This document shows, piece after piece, positions 1 to 10,497 of a DNA stretch of 64,000 nucleotides (position 1 is the first letter of the stretch; the number at the start of each line of letters is the position of its first letter). Below the pieces are notes generated by a model. The model was not told where the DNA came from and did not search any database. It saw nothing but the letters and a program-made list of their open reading frames with translations. The translations under genes were made by a program, and so were the position numbers. This stretch comes from Roseibium aggregatum IAM 12614 (GTDB lineage: Bacteria > Pseudomonadota > Alphaproteobacteria > Rhizobiales > Stappiaceae): the NCBI RefSeq assembly GCF_000168975.1, contig NZ_AAUW01000016.1, positions 1 to 64,000 of the forward strand. The letters run 5' to 3'.

Positions 1-1
1 T

Positions 2-550
<549 letters not shown>

Positions 551-581
551 GCTGGCATGACTGTCCTGCGGAGGGGCACGC

Positions 582-1478
582 ATGGATTGGGACAAATTGC
601 GCATTTTTCATGCGGCCGCACAGGCCGGCAGCTTCACGCACGCGGGCGACACTCTGCACATGAGTCAGTCCGCCGTGAGCCGTCAGGTCAGCGCACTTGA
701 GCACGACCTGGGCGTTCCTCTGTTTCACCGGCACGCCCGCGGGCTCCTGCTGACCGAACAGGGTGAACTTCTCTACCGGACCGCCAACGACGTGCTGATG
801 AAGCTGGAAGCCGTCCAGTCCAGCCTGACGGACAGCAAGGAAAAACCGTCCGGTGCCTTGCGCGTGACCACCACGGTGGGGCTGGGCTCCACCTGGCTCA
901 CATCGCGGATCAGGAGTTTCATCGATCTCTATCCGGACGTCGACCTGCACCTGATATTCGATGACGACGAACTGGACCTCGGCATGCGCGAAGCCGATGT
1001 CGCCATCCGCCTGCGCCAGCCAACGCAGCCTGATCTGATTCAGCGCAAGCTGTTCACAGTGCACTTCCACGTCTATGCGGCGCCGGAGTACCTGCAGCGC
1101 TTCGGAACGCCGGTGACCATCGATGATCTCGACAAGCACCGGCTGATCACCTTCGGCGAACAGGCCCCGGCCTATCTTCGTTCGATGAACTGGCTGGAAA
1201 CAGCCGGGCGCGTCGCGACAAGCCCGCGCAGATCCGTTCTGAAGGCCAACAACATCGTTGCCATCAAACGGGCGGTTCAGTCTGGCGTGGGCATTGCCAT
1301 TCTGCCGGACTACATCATCGACAAATCGTCGAACCTGGTGCCGGTGATGACTGATCAGGAAGACAAGGTGCCCTCGTTCGACACCTATTTTGTCTATCCC
1401 TCGGAACTGAAAAATACCGCGCGTGTCACCGCCTTCCGAGAGTTTCTGCTGGCAAATGCGGAAGGCTGGGTTTTCTAG
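582..1478 (+). CDS. lsrB: LysR-type regulator of the LsrB/VtlR type
   Basis: DNA-binding transcription regulator of 298 aa. A winged helix-turn-helix occupies about residues 1-60 (MDWDKLRIFHAAAQAGSFTHAGD, SAVSRQVSALE, LFHRHARGLLLT), and a LysR effector-binding domain runs from about 90 to 295. The start ATG is preceded by GGAGGGG. Its N-terminus and position behind trxB match LsrB of S. meliloti and VtlR of Brucella/Agrobacterium, which control redox, envelope and host-interaction genes. Oddly, the translated protein contains no cysteine at all, although rhizobial LsrB is reported to sense redox through cysteines. Orthology rests on sequence memory plus gene order. Confidence 0.88.
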   Translation: MDWDKLRIFHAAAQAGSFTHAGDTLHMSQSAVSRQVSALEHDLGVPLFHRHARGLLLTEQGELLYRTANDVLMKLEAVQSSLTDSKEKPSGALRVTTTVGLGSTWLTSRIRSFIDLYPDVDLHLIFDDDELDLGMREADVAIRLRQPTQPDLIQRKLFTVHFHVYAAPEYLQRFGTPVTIDDLDKHRLITFGEQAPAYLRSMNWLETAGRVATSPRRSVLKANNIVAIKRAVQSGVGIAILPDYIIDKSSNLVPVMTDQEDKVPSFDTYFVYPSELKNTARVTAFREFLLANAEGWVF

Positions 1479-2120
1479 GGCCCCTGCGAGCGTAAATACT
1501 GGCCATTGCAATGGCCACAAGGCAGCCACCGGTTACGACTGCCCCGATGCCCACTGAGCAAGTGCCAGTCGTAAGGCCCTGCAATCGTGGTATGCCGACT
1601 TTGCATGGCCGGAGCTCACCCGGATCTACCCCCCGCTTCGCGGACACCGCAGTCTTCGGCTGCGGTGCCGTGACTTGCGATCAAACGGGTTGAACGTGAC
1701 CAGCCTTCCACAAGATGCGGAAGCGCAGAAAATGTGATCCTTTTCAATTTTCCGCGGCGCAGAGACGGTCAACTTCGAAGAACATGGTCAGGGCTATCCT
1801 CGTCTTGTCATGGCGCTTAAACGACGGAAAACGTGCCCTGCCCTTGATCTGATACGGTTTCCCCGGCGCGCACGACGGTTATCCGACTCAAATTCAAATC
1901 AGGCTAAGATTTAGGCAGTAAAATATTCGCATAAAGAGCAGGCATTTTCGCAAATTCCGCGGACTCAATGGAACTTTTCACCCGGAGTTAAACTTTTCTT
2001 CGAGGGCTTCCGACAAAACCATACTAATTCAATCTGTTGAAATTAAAGGAGTTTTGGGGAGATTTTTGACCATCCGGTCAAGCTCTGCGGAAAACGCATA
2101 GCAGATCTGCGCCCCTGCCT
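1479..2120. other. Intergenic region with a long imperfect hairpin
   Basis: No convincing protein gene lies here. Bases 1501-1610 can fold into one long hairpin: 1501-1511 pairs with 1601-1610, 1521-1524 with 1592-1595, 1526-1529 with 1587-1590, and 1533-1541 with 1566-1574. A perfect 16-bp palindrome GGCCATTGCAATGGCC sits at 1501-1516. A further 8-bp stem (1645-1652 with 1660-1667) has a 7-base loop. The rest, about 1860-2060, is AT-rich compared with its surroundings. It could hold an RNA gene or a decayed repeat; neither is proven. Confidence 0.4.
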
Positions 2121-2150
2121 CTTGTTTATGCAGCTTGTGCACTGCATATA
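2121..2150 (+). promoter_or_regulatory. Candidate promoter of the anti-SD sRNA
   Basis: CTTGTT at 2121-2126 and CATATA at 2145-2150 are 18 bp apart, which suits an alphaproteobacterial housekeeping or RpoH-type promoter. Transcription would start near 2157-2160, exactly where the first sRNA hairpin begins. A short inverted repeat (2127-2133 with 2142-2148) overlaps the spacer and could be an operator or chance. Inferred from sequence only. Confidence 0.4.
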
Positions 2151-2156
2151 AGCATC

Positions 2157-2290
2157 ACTGTTGGTCACACGGACATCACGTCCTCCTCCCAGTGATGTTC
2201 CGACCAGCTGTTCCCCTCTGGAAGGTGATTCCACTGTTTTCAGTGAATCAAAATAAACTGCCGGGTCTTTTAAGACCCGGCTCTTTTTTT
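2157..2290 (+). ncRNA. Candidate trans-acting sRNA with CCUCCUCCC loop (alpha-r14/CcsR-like)
   Basis: About 130 nt with three consecutive hairpins and no ORF. Hairpin 1 pairs 2160-2166 with 2202-2208 and 2171-2179 with 2192-2200, and exposes a loop (2180-2191) containing CCTCCTCCC, a perfect anti-Shine-Dalgarno sequence. Hairpin 2 pairs 2227-2236 with 2241-2249. Hairpin 3 is a strong intrinsic terminator. Loops with CCUCCUCCC are the hallmark of alphaproteobacterial alpha-r14 sRNAs (NfeR1 in Sinorhizobium) and of the CcsR or 'cuckoo' RNAs of Rhodobacter, which block translation of many mRNAs. The length fits alpha-r14. Exact 5' end, expression and family membership are inferred. Confidence 0.68.
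2260..2290 (+). terminator. Rho-independent terminator of the sRNA
   Basis: A 9-bp perfect GC-rich stem (GCCGGGTCT with AGACCCGGC) and a 4-base loop are followed by TCTTTTTTT. There is no upstream protein gene on this strand for 780 bp, so it implies a non-coding transcript. Confidence 0.85.
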
Positions 2291-2330
2291 GTCTACAAGT
2301 TGCCGCAGCGCAGCATGACGTAATGGCACC

Positions 2331-3293
2331 TCACATGAACAGGCGTTCGTTGCCCAAGTCCTTGTAGAGGCCGGCCACCTGCTCCTCGTAGCCGTTGTAG
2401 AGAAGCGTGTTGCGGCGTTCATCCGTTCCAAGCAACCGCTCGGAAGCCTGCGACCAGCGCGGATGCGGCACGGACGGGTTCACGTTCGCCCAGAAGCCAT
2501 ATTCCGAAGACTGGATCTCTTCCCAGAAGCTGACCGGCCGCTCATCGGTGAAGGAGATCTTCACAATCGACTTGATCGATTTGAAACCATATTTCCACGG
2601 AACCACCAGACGGATCGGCGCACCATATTGCTTGGCAAGCGGCTTGCCATAGATGCCCGTCGCGATGAAGGCCAGTTCGTTGGTCGCCTCTTCCAGCGTC
2701 AGCCCCTCCACATACGGCCAGGGATACCAGCTCTGCTTCTGCCCGCTGGCAACCGACGGATCGAGGAAGGTTTCAAACCGCAGGTATTTCGCACCCGTCT
2801 GCGGCCCGGCAAGCTTCACCAGTTCGGCCAGCGCAAATCCCGACCAGGGCACAGCCATCGACCACGCTTCGACACAGCGATGGCGATACAGCCGCTCTTC
2901 CAGAGGCATCTTGGCCAGAAGATCATCGATGCCGATCTCCTGCGGATTGTCGATCATACCATCCAGCACGACCGTCCACGGGCGGATCTTGAGATCCTGC
3001 GCTGCCGGCCAGATCTGCTTGTGCGTGCCGAACTCATAGAAATTGTTGTATTTGGACGTGAACTCTTCCGGGGTCACGTCCCGGTCAAGTGTAAAGGCAC
3101 CATTTCGCTCGACGGGATAAAGACCCGCGCTCGGGTCCTCTTCCGCAAAGGCGGGCCGGATTCCAAGCCCCGTGCCCATCAGCACCCCCGCCCCGGTAAG
3201 GCCGGCAAGGATCTGTCGGCGGTTCATGAAAACCGCCTCCAGCGTCGCCTCACGCTCAGGGATCTCCCAACTGCGCTTCTTCACCATATTCAT
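2331..3293 (-). CDS. msrP: Protein-methionine-sulfoxide reductase catalytic subunit
   Basis: Periplasmic molybdenum-cofactor enzyme that repairs oxidised methionines in envelope proteins. The 320-aa product carries a Tat signal (MNRRQILAG at about residues 23-31, cleavage expected after AFA50), and the molybdenum-ligating cysteine is in the RHRCVEAW motif (C140). The SUOX-type fold continues to the end, with VPWKYGFKSIK typical of YedY/MsrP. I chose ATG 3293 because GGGAG lies about 8 bp upstream; in-frame codons further 5' have no ribosome site. The usual haem partner gene msrQ is not next to it or elsewhere in this window. Confidence 0.93.
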   Translation of the reverse strand: MNMVKKRSWEIPEREATLEAVFMNRRQILAGLTGAGVLMGTGLGIRPAFAEEDPSAGLYPVERNGAFTLDRDVTPEEFTSKYNNFYEFGTHKQIWPAAQDLKIRPWTVVLDGMIDNPQEIGIDDLLAKMPLEERLYRHRCVEAWSMAVPWSGFALAELVKLAGPQTGAKYLRFETFLDPSVASGQKQSWYPWPYVEGLTLEEATNELAFIATGIYGKPLAKQYGAPIRLVVPWKYGFKSIKSIVKISFTDERPVSFWEEIQSSEYGFWANVNPSVPHPRWSQASERLLGTDERRNTLLYNGYEEQVAGLYKDLGNERLFM

Positions 3294-3416
3294 TGTCAGT
3301 CTCCCGTTTGTTCCGAAGGAAACCGGAATCGGCATTCAATGGCAAATAACGCCCTGGTGACCGGACGCAACGACAAGGTGATCGAACATGTGCGCAAAGG
3401 GGCACAGCGAACACAA

Positions 3417-3440
3417 CAGAGGGGCCTGACGGCCCCTCTG
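3417..3440 (-). terminator. Hairpin terminator after the EF-G-like gene
   Basis: A 10-bp perfect stem (CAGAGGGGCC with GGCCCCTCTG) with a 4-base loop sits 25 bp beyond the stop codon. The run of T on the minus strand after it is poor (TTGTGTT), so it may act weakly or simply separate the two genes. Confidence 0.55.
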
Positions 3441-3464
3441 AAACCGCATTCAGGTGACTGCCGC

Positions 3465-5528
3465 TCACGCTGCCTGCTTGCCGGACCTCTGCAGGGCCAG
3501 GTCGGCCGCCTTGCCGGACAATTCGGCCATATGGTCGAATTCTGCCGTATAGCTGGCGACACCGGCCGTCGCCGAGCGCAGTTCGACGATCAGATCACCG
3601 ATTTCCGCCTCCGGCATCAGCGCCTGAACCTCGTCCCAGCCATTCCAGTCCGGGCGGGCGTCGAAGCCAAGCAATTGTCCACGCCGCGCGGAGACGATCG
3701 CATTGACGCGCGCCGTCGCATCGCTCGGGCAGGCAATCACCACCTTCTGGATCGGCTCCAGCAACACCGGCTTGCACTCCGGCAAACCTTCCCGGATCGC
3801 CAGGATACCGGCCATCTTGAAGGCCTGATCGGAGCTGTCGACCGAATGATAGGACCCGTCCGTCAAACAGACGGACACATCCACCACCGGGAACCCCAGC
3901 GGGCCCTGCCCCAATGCATCCAGCACACCGTCGCGCACGGACGGGATATATTGTTTCGGCACGACGCCGCCGGTGATCGTATCGGAAAACTGAACACCCT
4001 CACCGCGCGGCAGTGGAGATATTTCAATCACCACATCACCGAACTGACCGTGCCCGCCAGACTGTTTCTTGTGACGGCCACGCACCCTTGTGCCTGTCCG
4101 GATCGTTTCCGCATAAGGCACATGCGGCGTATGGGCTGCGATATCCAATCCGTACTTACCGGCAAGCCGTTCCTGGGCAACGCGCAGGTGCATCTCGCCC
4201 TGCCCTGCCAGCAGGGTTTCGGCCGTCGTCTGGTTCTGCGAGACAATCAGTGAGCGATCCTCTTCAACGAGCTTTGCCAGTGCCGCCGAAAGCCGGACTT
4301 CATCCTTGCGCTGGTTGGCGGCAATCGCCGTTGCCAGGACGGGAGTACGCCGCTCCGGCATTTGCTGGCTTTTGATCTTTCCGTTCTCGAAACTCAGGAG
4401 ATCGCCTGTCTGCACATCGTCGAGCCGCCCGAGCGCGACCAGATCGCCCTTGCTCGCGGTCGCGATCTTGTTTGCCTGCTGGCCGAAGACGGAGAACAGG
4501 CCGGATACCTTCACCTCACTGTCTCCGTTCACAAACAGACTGTCACCGTCGGAGACCACGCCCTCCAGGACACGGGCAATCGACAGCTTGCCGCCGTGCT
4601 GGGTATGCAGCGTCTTGATCACCTGCAACATCGCCCGCGACTTCATGCCGAGCACCCGGCGCGACAGCAGGTCGACACCCGGCACCTCGTGGCGCAGGGC
4701 CTTGAGCAGCCGGCTGACACCATTGCCGTGTTCCGCAGAGCCGAAGAAGACCGGGCAGATGAGCCCGTCCTGCATTTCGTTCACCAGATCGGCGAACACC
4801 TGATCGCGATCGGGCGCGATATCCTCCAGCAGCGCCTCCATCAGGTCGTCATCATGATCGGCCAGATGTTCCAGCATTGTGAAGCGGGCTTCATGCTCAC
4901 GCGCAAGGTCCGCATCGGACATGTCGATCTGCGTGCTTTCTTCCTTTTCGTGATAGACGTGCGCCCGTTCCAGAGCGAGATCGATGAAACCTGTTGCCAG
5001 ACCGTCTTCCCAGATCGGGATCTGCCGAAGCACCAGCGGCACGGCGGAGGCCGGTTGCAGCAGGCCCAGGACATCACGCACCCGCCGTGTGCTCTTGTCG
5101 ATCTTGTTCAAAAACAAAACCCGCGGAATGGCGCGGGCTTCAAGGGCTTTGAGGATAAGCTGCAGGGCCGGAACCTTGCGCTCGTCGTCCTCCGCCACCA
5201 CGACCGCCAGATCGGCGCCGGACAGCGCCCCGTCCATTTCGCTCAGGAATTCCACCGATCCAGGGCAGTCAACGAACACGAAGCGGTCTCCCAGAAATTC
5301 CGCGTCCGCAATGTTCAGTTCCACACTCATGCCGTGGGCGCGCGCTTCCGGCGAAGCATCGCCCACCGTATTGCCGTTCGCGACGGTTCCTTGCCGGGCC
5401 ACCTTGTCCGTTCGCGCCAGCAAGGCTTCCAGAAGACTGGTCTTGCCGCTGCCGAACGGACCTACCAAGGCGATACAGCGCGGAGCGCTGCCCGCAGCAG
5501 ATCCTTTTCCGTTTGAACTCGTTGCCAT
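3465..5528 (-). CDS. EF-G-like translational GTPase (paralogue)
   Basis: A 687-aa protein with the complete five-domain EF-G layout. The P-loop is GPFGSGKTS (residues 23-31), switch II is DCPGS (87-91), and the specificity loop is NKID (141-144). Domain IV/V residues such as GQGPLGFPVVDV and SDATARVNAIVSARRGQLLG follow. It differs from true EF-G: the switch-I RGIT is HGMS, and the catalytic histidine of DTPGH is serine (S91). It stands alone, not in the str ribosomal operon, so it is the accessory EF-G found in many alphaproteobacteria. Its role is unknown and may be regulatory or stress related. The ATG has GGGAGGC about 8 bases upstream. Confidence 0.85.
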   Translation of the reverse strand: MATSSNGKGSAAGSAPRCIALVGPFGSGKTSLLEALLARTDKVARQGTVANGNTVGDASPEARAHGMSVELNIADAEFLGDRFVFVDCPGSVEFLSEMDGALSGADLAVVVAEDDERKVPALQLILKALEARAIPRVLFLNKIDKSTRRVRDVLGLLQPASAVPLVLRQIPIWEDGLATGFIDLALERAHVYHEKEESTQIDMSDADLAREHEARFTMLEHLADHDDDLMEALLEDIAPDRDQVFADLVNEMQDGLICPVFFGSAEHGNGVSRLLKALRHEVPGVDLLSRRVLGMKSRAMLQVIKTLHTQHGGKLSIARVLEGVVSDGDSLFVNGDSEVKVSGLFSVFGQQANKIATASKGDLVALGRLDDVQTGDLLSFENGKIKSQQMPERRTPVLATAIAANQRKDEVRLSAALAKLVEEDRSLIVSQNQTTAETLLAGQGEMHLRVAQERLAGKYGLDIAAHTPHVPYAETIRTGTRVRGRHKKQSGGHGQFGDVVIEISPLPRGEGVQFSDTITGGVVPKQYIPSVRDGVLDALGQGPLGFPVVDVSVCLTDGSYHSVDSSDQAFKMAGILAIREGLPECKPVLLEPIQKVVIACPSDATARVNAIVSARRGQLLGFDARPDWNGWDEVQALMPEAEIGDLIVELRSATAGVASYTAEFDHMAELSGKAADLALQRSGKQAA

Positions 5529-6006
5529 GCTGAGCCTCCCGTTAGTTCGAGGATACCTCGTAACAACGCGACAGGGCCGACTGGGGAACGCGGCCTGCCG
5601 CGTTTCGCCCGGATGGGATCGAAGGCCTTAAGCCCGGTACTCATTGGCACCAAGCCCCAAACTGCGGCCGATCGACCAGGGGCGGTCCCCCATCGTCGCG
5701 CCGATGTCGGCGGCAACGCAAGGGAATCTTACGCCGCAGCGCAGCAATTTGTGCCTGAGCCCCTTCAAAGGTTACCCTGCTGCCAGTTTGATGCAACTCG
5801 CCACCCATGTACCGGAAACCAAATAACCGCCGATCCCCGGCGCATGAACCAGCTTGTCGGGCAGAAGCCTCGCGCGCTTGGCGGAGGTGTTTAACCGGAC
5901 CGGGATTTGAAGGAAGCCTGTCTTTCGGATGCTCCGCCGCAGGTGCCTTTGCCCTGCCGGAATTGGCAGGTAGTGAAATTGAAGCGCGGCAACCTATGTA
6001 TCTGTA
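5529..6006. other. Intergenic region, nothing recognised
   Basis: 478 bases between divergent genes. The open frames here have poor starts and no recognisable protein. It must contain promoters for the EF-G-like gene and the small secreted protein, but I could not point to them with confidence. Confidence 0.4.
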
Positions 6007-6330
6007 ATGAACCGCCTCCGGGCACTAGGAGCATGCTTGACCAAGACCCTGATACTCATCGCAGCCATAGTGGCCGCAGCGCCGGCAGTTCCGGCTCAGG
6101 CGCAATCAAACCAACTGCGCAGTCCCCCCATGGCGTCCTCTCCGCGGCTGCCCTCGGCCGGACAGCAACTCAACCAGAACCTCAACCGGCAACAGTCCGG
6201 CTTCTCGACCCGTCAACAGATCGACGGTGCGGTTCGCCTGAACCGCACCGAGCAGATCAACCGGCAGAACATGCAGCCGGACAAGGTGGAAACACCCTGT
6301 GCCGGTGCGAATGAGAGCTGCCGAGATTGA
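6007..6330 (+). CDS. Small secreted protein of unknown function
   Basis: 107 aa. Residues 1-33 form a classical signal peptide (RLRALGACLTKTLILIAAIV, then VPAQAQ cleavage). The mature part is rich in Asn, Gln, Arg and Ser (QQLNQNLNRQQSGF) and lacks helices or known motifs. Two cysteines near the C-terminus (CAGANESC) could form a disulfide. No clear Shine-Dalgarno precedes the ATG. I do not recognise a family. Exported to the periplasm by inference. Confidence 0.6.
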   Translation: MNRLRALGACLTKTLILIAAIVAAAPAVPAQAQSNQLRSPPMASSPRLPSAGQQLNQNLNRQQSGFSTRQQIDGAVRLNRTEQINRQNMQPDKVETPCAGANESCRD

Positions 6331-6363
6331 AGCCGGAAGATGTACGGCGGTTGCCGCTGAGGC

Positions 6364-6843
6364 TTAGTTGATCAGTTCCAGCGTCATCTTGCTGACACCC
6401 AGGGTCAGATTGGTGCCGGTCTGGCTTTCCAGACTGAAGGGGTTGAGCGCGATGGACCGGTCGAAACCACCCACTAGCGCGTTCGCCTTGATGCCCGCAC
6501 CAATGCTTGCGCCGGCGGTCAGACCGGCATAGGTGCCCGCCAGAAGGCCTGGCTTGCGGTTCGCGGACGGCGCCAGCACGCCCCAGACCAGCGTGGCCTG
6601 ATTGGTCTTGCCGATGTCGAGCCCGTAGTCGCGCACGGTTCCCTTGTAATTTTCGACCGCGCCGCCGTCGACCGGCGAAAAGCTGCATCCAAGTGCTGCC
6701 GACGAACCGACAATGAAACTGTGCTCGCCTTCAACCAGGCAGCTCAGTTTGCCGATTTCAACCTTTGGGCTGTCTTCGGAGGCAAGGGCCGGCATTGCCA
6801 TGGCAACGGCCACGGCGGCAAGAACCGGTTTCAGAATACGCAT
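6364..6843 (-). CDS. DUF992 family exported protein
   Basis: 159 aa with a signal peptide (RILKPVLAAVAVAMAMPALA). The mature domain matches DUF992 by its opening KVEIGKLSC, the GSSAALGCSF block, the YKGTVRDYGLDIG block and the alternating Gly/Ala stretch GLLAGTYAGLTAGASIGAGI. Two conserved cysteines flank the first repeat. ATG 6843 is chosen since GGGAG is 8 bases upstream; the frame opens 14 codons earlier without a ribosome site. The family is common in Hyphomicrobiales, usually single copy, and function is unknown; likely periplasmic or outer membrane. Confidence 0.85.
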   Translation of the reverse strand: MRILKPVLAAVAVAMAMPALASEDSPKVEIGKLSCLVEGEHSFIVGSSAALGCSFSPVDGGAVENYKGTVRDYGLDIGKTNQATLVWGVLAPSANRKPGLLAGTYAGLTAGASIGAGIKANALVGGFDRSIALNPFSLESQTGTNLTLGVSKMTLELIN

Positions 6844-6950
6844 GTAGAGAACTCCCGTTCGGCTGCGAATATCCGCTTTTAGCAAATGCGCGGATCACGT
6901 CCGTGATATGGCGCGCCAAGACGTCAAAATCGCGGCAAGAGCACAAGGCG

Positions 6951-7553
6951 TCATGTATAACCGTTGGTAGTATCCGAAGCACCAGCCAGAACAGGCGCGA
7001 GCATGACGCCGTTCGCAGACTTTTCCGACAGACCGGCAATCAGAAACCGGCGGCCGCCAATCAGCAGAGTCAATGTGGCAACTACCGGAAAAATACTGTT
7101 ATCCGGCGCCCAGCAAGCCCAAACCGCGCCGGCCAACGACACGGCAAGCATCAGCAAGGACAACCGATGCCGCTGATGCCGGGGCAAGCCGGGAACACCG
7201 ACAAACCCACCGCGCGAGAACAGGGTCAGGACGCCGCCGGTGACGGTCACCGTCAACAACACGGCGCTGTAGGAGTAGTCCGTCAGAAACTCCGCTAGAG
7301 CGCGATCGCCGAACCTGTAGAAGCCGACCAGAACCGGCGTCACCAGCAAGATGTGCAGATTGATCCCGAGCAAGACAGGATGCATCCGTGCCTTGACCAG
7401 CACAAATCCGGCAAGAACGAAAGCTGCAAGACCGCAGCCGGTCCAGCCCGCCAGTTCCAGGTCACTCGTCTGCCGCCAGAGCAGAATGAAAACAATCGAC
7501 GGCAGGCTTTCGAACAGATCAAGAAGCAGCTGTTTTTGTCGCGCGTTTGCCAT
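6951..7553 (-). CDS. Six-helix inner membrane protein, unknown
   Basis: 200 aa with about six hydrophobic helices (for example LPSIVFILLW, GLAAFVLAGFVLV, LHILLVTPVLVGFY, YSAVLLTVTVTGGVLTL, LSLLMLAVSLAGAVWA, IFPVVATLTLLIGG). Start ATG 7553 has GAGGG 8 bases upstream; the open frame extends 35 codons further but those look non-coding. No catalytic motif is visible. The size and N-terminal LLLDLFESLP loosely recall septation or IspZ-type proteins, but the match is not good enough to name it. Confidence 0.65.
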   Translation of the reverse strand: MANARQKQLLLDLFESLPSIVFILLWRQTSDLELAGWTGCGLAAFVLAGFVLVKARMHPVLLGINLHILLVTPVLVGFYRFGDRALAEFLTDYSYSAVLLTVTVTGGVLTLFSRGGFVGVPGLPRHQRHRLSLLMLAVSLAGAVWACWAPDNSIFPVVATLTLLIGGRRFLIAGLSEKSANGVMLAPVLAGASDTTNGYT

Positions 7554-7642
7554 CGTCCGTCCCTCGACTGATCGGGAAAGGCTAAGACGTTCAAACCGTG
7601 CTGTAAACCGCGCACCCCTCAACCCGGAATGCACCCGGCGAC

Positions 7643-7670
7643 AAAAAAGGGCGGCCACTGGCCGCCCTTT
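7643..7670 (-). terminator. Rho-independent terminator of aatA
   Basis: An 11-bp perfect stem (AAAGGGCGGCC with GGCCGCCCTTT) with a 3-base loop is followed on the minus strand by a T run, 27 bp beyond the aatA stop codon. Confidence 0.88.
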
Positions 7671-7697
7671 CGCATCTCTTTGAGAAGATCAGGAAGA

Positions 7698-9708
<2,011 letters not shown>

Positions 9709-10100
9709 GTTTGCCGCCGTTCTCTTCCTGGTGATAAGCTGGCTCTTCACCTGGGGTGTGGACTCATAATTGAAGATGAAATGGTTTGAGGCGGATTGGT
9801 CTGCCACAAGGCGCGGAGGCGCAGGAAATGTGGCTCATTTTCAAGCTTTCGCAACGCTGAGGAGGACCAATCCGGTCAGTTCCGAAGGACATGAAAATGG
9901 CTTCACAGCGTGTCGTCAGGGTGCTTGACCGGGCAGAAAGCCCGCTCCGCGCACCCTTCCTGACGCGGTTTCGCCATTTCTCATGCCATTTCGTCTTCAT
10001 TTGTAGGGCTACACCTAGTCGGACGCGGAAATGCGTTCAATTAGGCACCTTTTGGTAACCCGGACAGTCCTTTGGCCCCGGCGAACCGTTGGAGACGGAC
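9709..10100. other. Divergent intergenic region with nested inverted repeats
   Basis: It separates the metallo-hydrolase from the hxlR-type gene. CGGATTGGTC at 9792-9801 is perfectly inverted at 9865-9874. Further on, 9914-9924 pairs with 9951-9965 with a small bulge, enclosing a CGGGC/GCCCG hairpin at 9930-9944. These could be regulator sites or an untranslated structured RNA. No small ORF here has a good start. Confidence 0.4.
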
Positions 10101-10460
10101 ATGAGCGAACAGATCGCATCCCTCTGGCGCCTGCCCGGCACGCAGGAATGCCCAGTCGCCGACACCCTGAAAAGCATCGGCGGCAAACATACGCCAAGGG
10201 TCCTGCATTGCCTGACCGTGAAGGACCATCATTTTCTGGAACTTCAGCGGACACTCAAACCGATCAGCCGCAAGGTGCTGACGCAGGAACTGCGCCATCT
10301 GGAAGAGATAGGCCTGGTCGCCCGTACCGAACTGGACGACACTCACCGCCGCGTCCGCTACGCCCTGACATCCAAAGGCCGGAGCCTGGCGGAAATCCTG
10401 GGGCAGATCTACCTTTGGGCCCTGGAACACCACGACGGCAATGCTGCGTCTGCGGCTTGA
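10101..10460 (+). CDS. HxlR-family transcriptional regulator
   Basis: 119-aa winged-helix regulator. The HxlR signature is complete: cysteine-proline near the N-terminus (QECPVADTLKSIGGKHTPRVLHCL), recognition helix region ISRKVLTQELRHLEEIGLV, and wing RRVRYALTSKGRSL. In this family the N-terminal cysteine often senses aldehydes, thiols or oxidants. ATG 10101 has GGAGACG 5 bases upstream; a TTG four codons earlier is less likely. It may control the divergent metallo-hydrolase, which is inference from arrangement. Confidence 0.88.
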   Translation: MSEQIASLWRLPGTQECPVADTLKSIGGKHTPRVLHCLTVKDHHFLELQRTLKPISRKVLTQELRHLEEIGLVARTELDDTHRRVRYALTSKGRSLAEILGQIYLWALEHHDGNAASAA

Positions 10461-10497
10461 AAGTCCGGGCCCGGTCGTCCGTCCCCGGCGTGCGTGA

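Noticed and set aside
2463..4253. A 596-aa plus-strand open frame across msrP and the EF-G-like gene
   Set aside because: High GC content keeps antisense frames open; both minus-strand genes have firm catalytic motifs.
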